DNA of 64,000 nucleotides, from the NCBI RefSeq assembly GCF_014191715.1, contig NZ_JACHWY010000001.1, forward strand, positions 1,302,001 to 1,366,000. Direction: 5' to 3'. Made by a program: the position numbers and the translations under genes. Positions 1-8,946 of the stretch are shown here, piece after piece. Numbering within the stretch: the first letter of the stretch is position 1; the number at the start of each line of letters is the position of its first letter. The notes under the pieces are model-generated. The model saw nothing but the letters and a program-made list of their open reading frames with translations. It was not told the DNA's origin and did not search any database. This DNA comes from Litorivivens lipolytica. GTDB taxonomy: Bacteria > Pseudomonadota > Gammaproteobacteria > Pseudomonadales > Spongiibacteraceae.

Positions 1-226
1 CAAGCCGGGTGATGAAATCCGCGCGTTCAATGCGGCGACGACCGGTTCGCATCAGCGCCTTGTGCCCCTGCTCACGAATACGGGCGATACCGCCGAAACG
101 TTCGCCAACGGCGAGTCCAACCTCGTAGAATGCCAGTGCGAGAAAAAACAGCAGAGCCCAGATTACAGGCTCCAATAGCACACTGGTAATCTGATGAAGC
201 AGGCTCAGTGAATAACCAGCAAACAT
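1..226 (-). CDS. Probable MotA/TolQ/ExbB-type membrane protein (partial, N-terminus only)
   Basis: Only the first 75 or so residues are present; the gene runs off the left edge. The start is the ATG at 224-226, preceded by an AGGAGAA ribosome site 5 to 6 bases upstream. The protein opens with a short amphipathic stretch, one clear membrane segment (about residues 14-36, rich in Leu, Phe and Ala), then a basic, Arg-rich cytoplasmic part. It begins 12 bases after the stop of the CobN-like gene, so the two are surely co-transcribed. In known CobN/HmuS loci the next gene is usually a MotA/TolQ/ExbB proton-channel protein followed by a DUF2149 protein; the assignment here rests on that context plus the membrane topology and is an inference. 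Confidence 0.55.
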   Translation of the reverse strand, partial: MFAGYSLSLLHQITSVLLEPVIWALLFFLALAFYEVGLAVGERFGGIARIREQGHKALMRTGRRRIERADFITRL

Positions 227-238
227 TGAATTCTCCTC

Positions 239-3200
239 TTAATGTGCCCGGCGACCACGCCAGAATCCGACGATCACTAACCCAGCCGTAATTAGCGTAA
301 GCAGCCACAACAAGGTTTGTGTCGCCGCCTCGCCCTTTTCGTTAGCGGCTGCCGTAACGTCCCGCAGTTCAGCCACCCGCACCATCTCACTACCACCTTC
401 CTGCGACTCGGGAATTCGAGCCCGCGCCAGCACCTGCTCCAAAGCCTCGGCCTGATCAGATTCGAGCAAAGTCTTGATGCGTTCGAAGACCGGATGGTTG
501 GGGTGGGTATGACCACTGCCGGGCAGGCCATCGACTAAGACGTTGTCGGCAAACTGACGGGCCAGCTGCTGCTGTGTCGCTTCGCCAGCTTCCCAGAAAC
601 CTTTGTCGATGGCGACCAGCATGATGGCCAGCATATTGGTCTGAACGTGGCGACGGTGGCCCTCACCCAGAAACTCGTCCAGCCCCAGTTCATGACTGTC
701 ATCGACGTAAACGGCTTTCACAGACTCCCAGGCTTCATCACGAATAATGTCGGGGCTGGTCACCTGCCAGCCCCAGAGGTACTCCACAAACTCGCTACCC
801 ATCGTGCGGGCACCGGCATAACCCTCTTCCATCAGAGGCTTGATCCATTGCGGGTTCAGAAAACGCCCGCGCAGCTCACTGAGTAGTGCGGTTTCCAGTG
901 CTTCTATGCGGGCCCGATCCGCGTTGGCGTGGTTGATCACAGCACTGTCCGGCTGACTGCCGCTAATTTTTTCGACGGCCATATTCAAGCCACCGAGATA
1001 ATCAAAAGCGTCGTTGTTGTCGATCAAACCATAGAGGTTGCTGGCACGACCCAGGTAGGTATTGGAAATCCCCTCTAGCTGCTTCTCAAACAGGGGCTGC
1101 ACCGCTTCACCGGACAAACCTCCGCCATAGGCATGCCCCATCCGTTTGATAAAGACCTCTGCCAGTTGCTCGCGATCATTCCAGGCACCAGAGCGCTCTG
1201 CCAAACGATTGATACCGGCACCGTAGGCGCCGGGAGCAATACCGAAGACTCGCAAACTGGCCTGACGACCGGCTTCAGTGGCGGCACCCGGCGAGGCACT
1301 CAACAACTCCCGCGCCTCATCGACCCAGTTAGCCGCAACCAGATTGCGTTCGAAGGGCTCACGCCCGCCTTCACGAGATTCGCCGAGCGACGCAAGTGCC
1401 GCGTCCAGCGCGGGAATTAGTAGCGGATAGTTTTCGCGAATAAGATCTGCACTGGCGTCCAATGCCAGCAGACTAGCACGATCAAGCAACACCAGATGTT
1501 CACCATAGAGATCACGGAACAGGCCCGAGGTGGTAAACACCACGTCCAAGCGGCGGGATTGCTCTGCCCCAAGCGGCAGCCTCTCCAAGCCTTTGATAAT
1601 CCCACGACTGTTCCAGACTGGGCGCACGCCGAGCAGCTTCATACCAAAGGCAATCATTGCGCCTTCATCACGTACCGCATCGGATGCCCACAAAATCACA
1701 CCCTGTTTATTGCGCTGACCCGGCACTAACCCGTCAATGTCCAAGGTCTCCCCTTTCAACACCGCGCCGGCCAGCTCACTGCCCTGTTCAAAGCCCACAC
1801 GGGTCGGCAGGAGGCTCCCATCCAAAGCATAGAAGTTACGCCCGGTGGGCAAGGCCTCTGGGGTACGGATCGGATCATTGCCCTTACCCGGTTTCACGAA
1901 GCGGCCATTCAAACCCGCCAGCAGGGCCTGCATTTCAGCTGCGGGGGAGCGGATCAGATTTTCCTTCCAACGCGCCCGGGAATTGCTGTCGGTAGTCCCC
2001 TGTACCATGGACTCCAGCAGGGTTTCGACGCCTTCGTCTGACCAGTCTCGGCCAAACACGTGAAGCCCCAGCGGCATAAAGGCTTCCTGCAAGTTGGTGA
2101 GATAATGCCCGACTTCGTGTAAGAGGAACTCTTCATCGACGTCGTCAAAACCGACGCCGCGTACTGCAAGCTCCTCATCCATGCTCGCGACCAATTCCTC
2201 GCGCAAGTTCATTTCATCGATGCGCTGGCGCATGGTTGAGACGGCCCGTGAGCGAGTGCTCGCATCTCCAGCCGCCTCGGCGCTTTCGATCAATTGCCGC
2301 AATTCCAGAAGATCGTCGTAGAGTTCAGTCGCCGCCAAAGGCGGCGTCAAATGATCGACCATCACCGCCTGCCCGCGACGCTTGGCCTGAATACCCTCAC
2401 CCACCCCGTCAACGATGTAGGGGTAGATGCCCGGAACTTCACCCGCAACCAGCGCCGGATAATCATCTTCGTCCAGACCGACACTGCGGCGCGGCATGAA
2501 CTCATAGGTTGAGTGTCGACCCACATGAACCATGGCATCCGCCCGAAAAACATCACGTAGATAATGATAAAAGGCGAGATACTGGTGCGGTGGCGGGAAA
2601 GACAGATTGGCATGCAGCAGCTCCTCGTGTATCTCCCAACCTCGAGGTGGCTGCGGGCCGATAAAGACCTTGCCGAACTGGAGCCCGGGGATCAGCAATT
2701 GATTCTGCCAGACCATGACTTTACCCGGTGCCTGTCCCCAACCGCGCAAGCCTTCGATATTTAAATTGATCAGTGCCCGTAGCGGGGTTTCTGCTTTCTG
2801 CCACGGGAGGGAAATCGCTTGCCCCCGCGCGGCATCATTCAATAGATCTTCATAGGCGTTTTCGAGCTGATCGAGCAAGGCCAGTGCCCGCGTCCTACCA
2901 GGGTGCCGCAAGCCATCGAGGGCATGGTGAACATCGGTGACAACGTTATGTAAGACATCCTTTAACAGGGCCAACCTGCGCTGTCGTTCTGAGAGAGAAT
3001 CAAGCTGCAGCGCCTCTACCGCACCCTCGCGCAGGCGCACTGCAAGTTGCGCCAGTGGACCATCGGTCATCTCCGCCTGAACACTGGCGGGCAGTGTCTT
3101 GAACCACTCGGAATACGTCTCGGCACTCAGCGTAACCGCGCGCTTGCTCATCGCAGCCAGCGCCTCGCGATCGTTGGGCAAATTGACACCTTGTTCCTGC

Positions 3201-4585
3201 AAGCTATCCAGCAGAACCTCGGCATCTTTAGGCAGTGGGCCGGTGTCGTAGCCAGCTGCTTTCAAAGCACGCAGTATTTCCAACAGGCTTTCCGGCACAT
3301 TGAGGTTATCAGCACCAATATTGTGACGACCGGGCGGATGATTGTAGTAGACAATGGCAATACGCTTATCGGCATTGGCTTTGCCTTGCAATCGCAGCCA
3401 GCTTTCGGCGCGGCGGGCGTGTGCCTCAACAGCCCCACCGAGCGGTTTAGTTTGGCTGATACGCGCACCGGTGCGTTCATCTTCCTCCGTCTGGCTTGCC
3501 AGTGCCAGAATCGCTGGCTGGCTTACACCCTGCAGTTCCGGCATGGCCACGCGATAGTGAACGGAATCTCTCGGCACACCTTGATTGGACAGCGCATAAT
3601 CCGCCGCACTCAGGTCCGTCAGCCGCAGGCCTTTCATCACCGGCAGATTAATCTCTGCAAGGAGATAATCCACCTCAGCGCGACCATCACCTCCCCCGAT
3701 AACAAAATCCTGAAGACTGACAATTACCTGACCAGCGTGCGTCTTGGTGGAATTGATCAAGGCCACCGCCTCGACGCTCGGTTGCCCCCAACCTGCCAGT
3801 AGAGAGACACACTGGGCATTGAGCGCAGCGCAGTAGCGACGATGGAGCGCCCACTCGCCGGACAGATCTGCGCTGTCATGATCCAGTAACCAGATCAGCG
3901 GGCGCTTGCGGTCTAGTTTGCTGGCAAGCTTGTCTGGCGCAAGCCAAAGCACACTGTCCGCGTCGTGCAGAGCAACACGGAGCGGTGCAATCACTTCCAG
4001 CAAGGGCATCTGCTGACCGCGTGAGCGGATAAATTCAAACATCGACGCCGCGTTGGTTACCGAGCGGTTCACCCAGTAGGCCCTAACCTGCAGCCAATCA
4101 CGGAAACCCGGGAAATCACGCTGTTTCTGCGCAAGCGTCTGTGTATTCAGTACCGCTTCGCGGTCACCCACAACCGCTTCCGGCAGGCCATTTCTGAAGA
4201 TCTGACCCTGGCGGTCCTGCTGTAACAGAAACAGACGACGGTCGCTGTGAATCACAAAGCGCTGCTGGTTTTTGGGATAAGACAGCGCCAGCAAGCGATC
4301 CACGACATCGCCAAATACCGCAACCAACAACAGACTGTCGTGTTCAACAAGCAACGACTGAAGTTCTGAATCCAACAGCATCTCAAGCTGCTCGAGTGTT
4401 CGCACCGAAATACGCTGACCGGGGTCTCTATCGAGAATTTGATGCGCACCAGCTACCAGCGTAGGTGCCGAGCGCTCGGAGACTAGAGCCAGAACCGACG
4501 ATTGAGCAGATACGGCCCATCCGGATTGCAATGTCAGCAGACACGCAGCCAGCAGGAGGGTTATCCACTTACTTAAGTCATTCAT
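239..4585 (-). CDS. Secreted, membrane-anchored CobN-family protein (HmuS-like chelatase/dechelatase)
   Basis: A protein of 1448 residues in the CobN/magnesium-chelatase large-subunit family. Visible family signatures include PPGRHNIGADNLNVPESL in the N-terminal half, the HVGRHSTYEFMPRR block where cobaltochelatase has HxGTHG, and HEVGHYLTNLQEAF. I chose the ATG at 4583-4585 because it begins a good signal peptide (MNDLSKW, then a Leu/Ala-rich core ending near AVSAQSS); the longer upstream frame lies in the riboswitch leader. A single C-terminal membrane helix (last ~27 residues, followed by GRRAH) would anchor a periplasmic body. Cytoplasmic CobN works with CobS/CobT on aerobic B12 synthesis; a secreted, anchored form cannot. 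It resembles the HmuS group, reported to remove metal from haem in Bacteroides. Control by a cobalamin riboswitch suggests a corrinoid or cobalt substrate here instead. The family is sure; the substrate is not. Confidence 0.85.
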   Translation of the reverse strand: MNDLSKWITLLLAACLLTLQSGWAVSAQSSVLALVSERSAPTLVAGAHQILDRDPGQRISVRTLEQLEMLLDSELQSLLVEHDSLLLVAVFGDVVDRLLALSYPKNQQRFVIHSDRRLFLLQQDRQGQIFRNGLPEAVVGDREAVLNTQTLAQKQRDFPGFRDWLQVRAYWVNRSVTNAASMFEFIRSRGQQMPLLEVIAPLRVALHDADSVLWLAPDKLASKLDRKRPLIWLLDHDSADLSGEWALHRRYCAALNAQCVSLLAGWGQPSVEAVALINSTKTHAGQVIVSLQDFVIGGGDGRAEVDYLLAEINLPVMKGLRLTDLSAADYALSNQGVPRDSVHYRVAMPELQGVSQPAILALASQTEEDERTGARISQTKPLGGAVEAHARRAESWLRLQGKANADKRIAIVYYNHPPGRHNIGADNLNVPESLLEILRALKAAGYDTGPLPKDAEVLLDSLQEQGVNLPNDREALAAMSKRAVTLSAETYSEWFKTLPASVQAEMTDGPLAQLAVRLREGAVEALQLDSLSERQRRLALLKDVLHNVVTDVHHALDGLRHPGRTRALALLDQLENAYEDLLNDAARGQAISLPWQKAETPLRALINLNIEGLRGWGQAPGKVMVWQNQLLIPGLQFGKVFIGPQPPRGWEIHEELLHANLSFPPPHQYLAFYHYLRDVFRADAMVHVGRHSTYEFMPRRSVGLDEDDYPALVAGEVPGIYPYIVDGVGEGIQAKRRGQAVMVDHLTPPLAATELYDDLLELRQLIESAEAAGDASTRSRAVSTMRQRIDEMNLREELVASMDEELAVRGVGFDDVDEEFLLHEVGHYLTNLQEAFMPLGLHVFGRDWSDEGVETLLESMVQGTTDSNSRARWKENLIRSPAAEMQALLAGLNGRFVKPGKGNDPIRTPEALPTGRNFYALDGSLLPTRVGFEQGSELAGAVLKGETLDIDGLVPGQRNKQGVILWASDAVRDEGAMIAFGMKLLGVRPVWNSRGIIKGLERLPLGAEQSRRLDVVFTTSGLFRDLYGEHLVLLDRASLLALDASADLIRENYPLLIPALDAALASLGESREGGREPFERNLVAANWVDEARELLSASPGAATEAGRQASLRVFGIAPGAYGAGINRLAERSGAWNDREQLAEVFIKRMGHAYGGGLSGEAVQPLFEKQLEGISNTYLGRASNLYGLIDNNDAFDYLGGLNMAVEKISGSQPDSAVINHANADRARIEALETALLSELRGRFLNPQWIKPLMEEGYAGARTMGSEFVEYLWGWQVTSPDIIRDEAWESVKAVYVDDSHELGLDEFLGEGHRRHVQTNMLAIMLVAIDKGFWEAGEATQQQLARQFADNVLVDGLPGSGHTHPNHPVFERIKTLLESDQAEALEQVLARARIPESQEGGSEMVRVAELRDVTAAANEKGEAATQTLLWLLTLITAGLVIVGFWRGRRAH

Positions 4586-4729
4586 CCAGAAGCCTCGATT
4601 GCGGTGCACCTTTGCGGCGAAAACCGGTGAATTCAGAATGACAGCAGCGGATATGAGGAGTGGGTGGGCCGGGCGATCGTGGTCCGGCAATCCATCCGAA
4701 CCCGGCGCCCCGCCACTGTTCGCATTTCT

Positions 4730-4960
4730 GTTCCGGGCCGGTCTCCGGGCTGGCAGACGCGATCTCACGCCGCATTCAACCTTCCCATACCCATTGGATA
4801 CAGTGGCTGCAAATACCGTGGAGGCATATGCGCTGAATGCGTTTCTGCTTACCGTTGCGGGGGCAGCACAGGCTTTGCTTTGCGTAGCGATACATGACGC
4901 AGCGCGCACCTGTTTCCCGATTATCCCTTACCGCCGATAGCAGCTCGGGCACCTGAAACG
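4730..4960 (-). ncRNA. Cobalamin (AdoCbl) riboswitch
   Basis: Read on the minus strand, the leader has the hallmarks of a cobalamin riboswitch in order: a GGTGCCCGAGC 5' arm (near 4953-4943), the conserved core GCTGCCCCCGCAACGGTAA (about 4868-4850), the ACTGTATCCAATGGGTATGGGAAGG type junction (about 4803-4778, described by position), and a B12 box GCCAGCCCGGAGACCGGCC (about 4754-4736). About 150 bases separate the B12 box from the start codon of the CobN-like gene; that stretch contains GC-rich hairpin-forming sequence (about 4681-4712) that could be the expression platform. High cobalamin is expected to turn the downstream genes off. Confidence 0.93.
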
Positions 4961-4967
4961 AGGGGCA

Positions 4968-4995
4968 ATAATAAGGAGCTGAGGGGGACAGTCAA
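4968..4995 (-). promoter_or_regulatory. Sigma70-type promoter of the riboswitch operon
   Basis: On the minus strand a TTGACT -35 box (4995-4990) is followed after 16 bases by TATTAT (4973-4968), placing the start site right at the 5' end of the riboswitch aptamer. The -35 box abuts the T-run of the bcsC terminator, so the two units are packed back to back. Confidence 0.65.
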
Positions 4996-5020
4996 GAAAA
5001 AAGCGCCCCGTGGGGCGCTT
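4995..5020 (-). terminator. Rho-independent terminator after bcsC
   Basis: On the minus strand AAGCGCCCC and GGGCGCTT form a strong stem with an ACG loop (5020-5001), followed at once by a run of six T. It lies 4 bases after the bcsC stop and separates the cellulose operon from the riboswitch operon. Confidence 0.92.
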
Positions 5021-5023
5021 ATC

Positions 5024-8000
5024 TCAGTCGAAATCGCTGTAGGGAATGGGAGGTTCCGGCGGCGTGGGTACCGGACTCCAGCGATCCTTGAAGGTGTAGC
5101 GGGCGTAGATAACAAAATGGTTCGGCTCGTAGAAATCCGCGCGCTGTATGTCAGCCGCAGCACCCAGATACCAATGGTCGCTGATGCGTTTTTCTACCGC
5201 GGCTTCTACGGTAAAGCCAAAATCCTTACTGGATGAAGAGCCTTCACCATAGCCAAAGGGCTCGTCTTCTCTAGACCAGGAATGGCTGACGGATGCTCCG
5301 ACCATATACGAAAAGTCGTGGCCGCTGCGACCGAAATAACGCACCGGCAATGACACCGACACATAGTTCTGCGGACTGAAGTAGCCTGCGTTATCCAAGC
5401 CACGGTTGATCAGATTTTTATCGTACTGCAGGTGCATCAGGTTAACGCCGACCTGAATATTGTGCGGAACCGATTCTTTGGCACGCCAGTACACACCGCC
5501 CAGTACGCCGAAGCGGTCATTGTCTTCCACGCGCCCCTGCCCCGTCAGCTGGTGAGCCTGCAGACTGCCCCAGTAGCCAACCTTGCCACCGAGATCATAA
5601 CTCAGGCCGAGTTTACCGCCGGTGCGCACTACGCCACCCCATTCGGTGCCCTGGAATCCGCTGGCATCGGAGGGAACTTCCATCCCGCCGTAGGACAGGA
5701 GTGTGCCGACTTCGGGTCGACGCGACAGATCAAGGGTCCAGCCCACATCGCCAACATCACCCGACAGGCCAACACCGCCAACCCAGGTGCGCTCGCGAAA
5801 GCCGAGGGGTGTGGTACCGACATCTACCGACCAATCTTCTGCCCGCCAGCCAATGCCCAGCGCGATGCCGGTGTCTTTTTCCTGAAACTCGACACGCTGT
5901 GTTGTCAGCGGATTCAACGAAGGTCGATCAATATAATCGACATCGCCCGTATCGATACTGACATAGTCAATACGACCCAACAGGTGTCCGTCCCATTTTG
6001 AAATGGGATAAAGAATTTCTACCGGCACAAGAAAAGTCTCTTCCGTACCGTCGCGCTCGCTGATATCCAGACCAAACCAGATATGCCCGTCTTCGCGGGC
6101 ACGAATTCGATCGAAGGTGCTTCGGGCACTGCGGGTCAACCAATTCTTTTCTGCAGCAGCCCACAAGGCCTTGGGATCATCTTCGGCGCGAAGTCCGGTT
6201 TCCTTCTCCATCGCTTTGATGGCAAGGGCTTCGGATGCTTTCCAGGCTTCAATCTCTTCCGCCAGCACCATGGCGTTGCGGAGGTCGAGCGCACTGGCGT
6301 CTCCGCGACTTTCCACATCGCTGAGCAGCACTTCGGCCAATGCGTGATCATCCATCTGATGCAAGGTATCCGCAATCAGAATCACTTCAGCCGGGGTACG
6401 GCGATCAGGATCGACCAGCAAACGCTCACGATATTTTTCATACACGTCTTCATGCCCCAACTGGCGAGCCGTACGCAACACACCCAGCTCGGCCGCCAAC
6501 TGATGATCGCCTACCACGCCTGCCGCCCGCAGGTAGAACGCGTAAGCCACCTCGTACTCGCCACGCCCCTCAGACTCACGGGCGCGCAGCACAAGAAACT
6601 GCGCGTGCAGGCGACCGAGATTGCCTTTCTGTTCGGCAGACATTTTGCGAGGATACATTTCCGCGTACCAGTCACCGAATTCCTCTTGCTTATCTAGCGC
6701 AAGCAACAGTTCACCATAGGCGAACTGCCGGTCAATCGGCCAGGCATCGGTGGGCGTCAATCCGTTAACGATCTCCTCGGCGCGATTACGGCGTTGGATG
6801 GCCAGCCATTGGTTAGCCACTCGCATCAGGTTATCAGGATCGAAGCGATAGTCTTCCTCCATCTGGCCCAGCGTTTCGATCAGACCATCTTCGCTGCTTG
6901 CAACCGCCGCGGCGAGCTGCTGATCGAACTTTAGCCGGCGCAGGTTAGACTTCATCGCATCGCTGCGCTGACTTTCAGGAATAGATTCCAGTACCGCCAC
7001 TGCTTCGTCAGCACGGTCACGGCCGGATAGATAAAGGGCATAGGCAAACTGCATTTCAGCGGACTTGTCCGCGCGCGCCCAGCTGCGCATCAGGTTGTCA
7101 GCGCGCTGCGTATCACCGAGTTTAACCAGCGCGTCCGCAATATCGGAACGCTGCCATGGCGAAGTCGGGTTAAGTGAAATTGCTCGTAGAATATCTGCCA
7201 GAGCCGCTTCACGATCACCCCGAGCCACCGCGTAATCCATGCTGACCAGTGTCTTTTCCAGACGCCAGTCTTTGAGCCGATCAGCGATCTGTCCCTGTTG
7301 CGCTTTGGAGTAGCTAAGCGCCAGTTCCAGTGCCGCAACGCGATTACCCTGTTCGGAGCGCATTTCGACGCGGCCCCACAGCGAAGGTTCGTGCAGGGCA
7401 TCGACACTCAGCGCTTGAACATAGCGACGGTCAGCATCCGCATAGTTCCCGCGTGCGCGCTCGATACTCGCCAGACGCTGGTATGCCTCTGGTGCACCGG
7501 GGTTAATTTTGATGTTTTTGATCAGTAACTGTTCGGCATCGTCGTACTGACGGGCGGCAATCATCGCGTCCGCGCGATCCAGATTGGCCCAATACAAGGA
7601 AGTGTTGTACAACGCATCCCACTTCGAGGTGAGATCTGGATTAAGATTGTTGTTCTGGGCACGTTTAAAGTAAGTCAGCGCCTTGGCCTGACGACCTTCG
7701 CGCAAATACACCATCCCCAGGCCGCCAAGCACTTCTTCGTCATTGGGGAAGTCTTTCAGAGCTTCCAACAGCTTCCATTTAGCACGCTGGGTTTGATTGC
7801 GATTAAGCAGCGCCAAGCCTTCCTTCTTTGCACGGTAGCGGGGGTTTTTCAGTCTTTCCTGCTCGGCCTTGAGTGCCAGTCGCGCATTTTTGTAGCGCTC
7901 CTGAATATCGATATCATCCGGGTAGCGATTCGCCAGTTCTTCGAATTCAGCGACAACGTCAGTACTGATCGGACGGCTATTCAATTCGCGAATCCAGCTA

Positions 8001-8761
8001 TCGGCCGCGCGACGGCCTATACCGTAACCGTAGGCCAAGCGCTTATAGGTATTTAACGCCCACTCATTGCCGGGGTTGTTCCGCATGAGGTGCTCGGCCA
8101 GCGCCAGTTCGATGGCCGGAAAATCCGGGTATTGAGCATCGAGGTTCTTAAGCGACTGATAGGTATCCAGCCAACGCCCTTCAATCGCGGCCTGCGTATT
8201 GAGGTACTCGAGCTCCAATGTCAGCGTCGGCCGTCCCTCAGGAAACAGTGAGTCATAGACTTCCAGAGCCTTGCCATAACGGCCCGCAGTCGCCAGCAGA
8301 CGCGCCTGTTGCAATTCATGCTTACGTGTGGTTTCCGAATCGATAAAGTGCGACAGCAAACGCGCACCGGTTGAATTGGGATAAGTGCTGGAATAGTTTT
8401 CGAGAATTTCGCGGGCGCGCTGATCATTGCCGGCATAAACCGCCTGATAAGCCTCGAAGAAAAACACGCGCTGGTGACCCGGTGCAATGGCCTTAAGCTT
8501 GTTTAAGGCCTCGCTGAGAAGATCAGGGCGGTTCATTACCTCGGCAAGGTGCAACCTGCGCACCAGTTCGCGCATATCCTTTTCGTCGGGGGCAGCCAAG
8601 GCAGGGCCAGCAGGCTCTTCCGAAGGCTCTATATCCACTTTGGTCTCACGCTCAGGGCCTGTATCTTCAGGCGCCCAGTAGCGCTGGTATACCCACCAGA
8701 CAATTGCGCCCAGCACCAGCAGTGGCAAGGCCTGAATCACTGTACGACCGGTTATGCGCAC
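5024..8761 (-). CDS. bcsC: Cellulose synthase operon protein BcsC (TPR scaffold and outer-membrane pore)
   Basis: About 1245 residues, the usual size of BcsC. A short N-terminal membrane/signal segment (TVIQALPLLVLGAIVWWVYQ) leads to a long array of tetratricopeptide repeats through most of the protein, and the last ~330 residues are an outer-membrane beta-barrel ending in the terminal aromatic pattern FKDRW...PPEPPIPYSDFD. BcsC guides the glucan from the inner-membrane synthase through the periplasm and across the outer membrane; the TPR region can also bind the modified polymer. Two starts are possible: ATG at 8773-8771 or GTG at 8761-8759. I prefer GTG because GGGAGG sits just before it. 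A 170-base gap with a hairpin separates it from bcsB. Confidence 0.93.
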   Translation of the reverse strand: MRITGRTVIQALPLLVLGAIVWWVYQRYWAPEDTGPERETKVDIEPSEEPAGPALAAPDEKDMRELVRRLHLAEVMNRPDLLSEALNKLKAIAPGHQRVFFFEAYQAVYAGNDQRAREILENYSSTYPNSTGARLLSHFIDSETTRKHELQQARLLATAGRYGKALEVYDSLFPEGRPTLTLELEYLNTQAAIEGRWLDTYQSLKNLDAQYPDFPAIELALAEHLMRNNPGNEWALNTYKRLAYGYGIGRRAADSWIRELNSRPISTDVVAEFEELANRYPDDIDIQERYKNARLALKAEQERLKNPRYRAKKEGLALLNRNQTQRAKWKLLEALKDFPNDEEVLGGLGMVYLREGRQAKALTYFKRAQNNNLNPDLTSKWDALYNTSLYWANLDRADAMIAARQYDDAEQLLIKNIKINPGAPEAYQRLASIERARGNYADADRRYVQALSVDALHEPSLWGRVEMRSEQGNRVAALELALSYSKAQQGQIADRLKDWRLEKTLVSMDYAVARGDREAALADILRAISLNPTSPWQRSDIADALVKLGDTQRADNLMRSWARADKSAEMQFAYALYLSGRDRADEAVAVLESIPESQRSDAMKSNLRRLKFDQQLAAAVASSEDGLIETLGQMEEDYRFDPDNLMRVANQWLAIQRRNRAEEIVNGLTPTDAWPIDRQFAYGELLLALDKQEEFGDWYAEMYPRKMSAEQKGNLGRLHAQFLVLRARESEGRGEYEVAYAFYLRAAGVVGDHQLAAELGVLRTARQLGHEDVYEKYRERLLVDPDRRTPAEVILIADTLHQMDDHALAEVLLSDVESRGDASALDLRNAMVLAEEIEAWKASEALAIKAMEKETGLRAEDDPKALWAAAEKNWLTRSARSTFDRIRAREDGHIWFGLDISERDGTEETFLVPVEILYPISKWDGHLLGRIDYVSIDTGDVDYIDRPSLNPLTTQRVEFQEKDTGIALGIGWRAEDWSVDVGTTPLGFRERTWVGGVGLSGDVGDVGWTLDLSRRPEVGTLLSYGGMEVPSDASGFQGTEWGGVVRTGGKLGLSYDLGGKVGYWGSLQAHQLTGQGRVEDNDRFGVLGGVYWRAKESVPHNIQVGVNLMHLQYDKNLINRGLDNAGYFSPQNYVSVSLPVRYFGRSGHDFSYMVGASVSHSWSREDEPFGYGEGSSSSKDFGFTVEAAVEKRISDHWYLGAAADIQRADFYEPNHFVIYARYTFKDRWSPVPTPPEPPIPYSDFD

Positions 8762-8919
8762 ATTTCCTCCCATACTTGTCGGCGCGCGTCAGCCTCTAGG
8801 CTACGCAATATCGCGTCGACAACGTCGAATACACTCTTCCCCACACTAGATCTCAGCCCAAAAGCTGAACGCCGAGGTGACCGAGCCCGGCCACAGTCAG
8901 CGCTCAAATAGACTGAGAA

Positions 8920-8938
8920 CCGCCGCTACCCGCGGCGG
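8920..8938 (-). other. Strong hairpin in the bcsB-bcsC gap
   Basis: CCGCCGC and GCGGCGG form a perfect 7-bp stem with a 5-base loop, 9 bases after the bcsB stop; flanking GAG/CTC bases can extend it. There is no T-run, so it is more likely an mRNA-stabilising or partial attenuating structure than a terminator. Confidence 0.5.
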
Positions 8939-8946
8939 CTCGGAGA

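Noticed and set aside
4586-4909. Upstream extension of the CobN-like reading frame
   Set aside because: It runs through the riboswitch B12 box; the ATG at 4585 gives the signal peptide.
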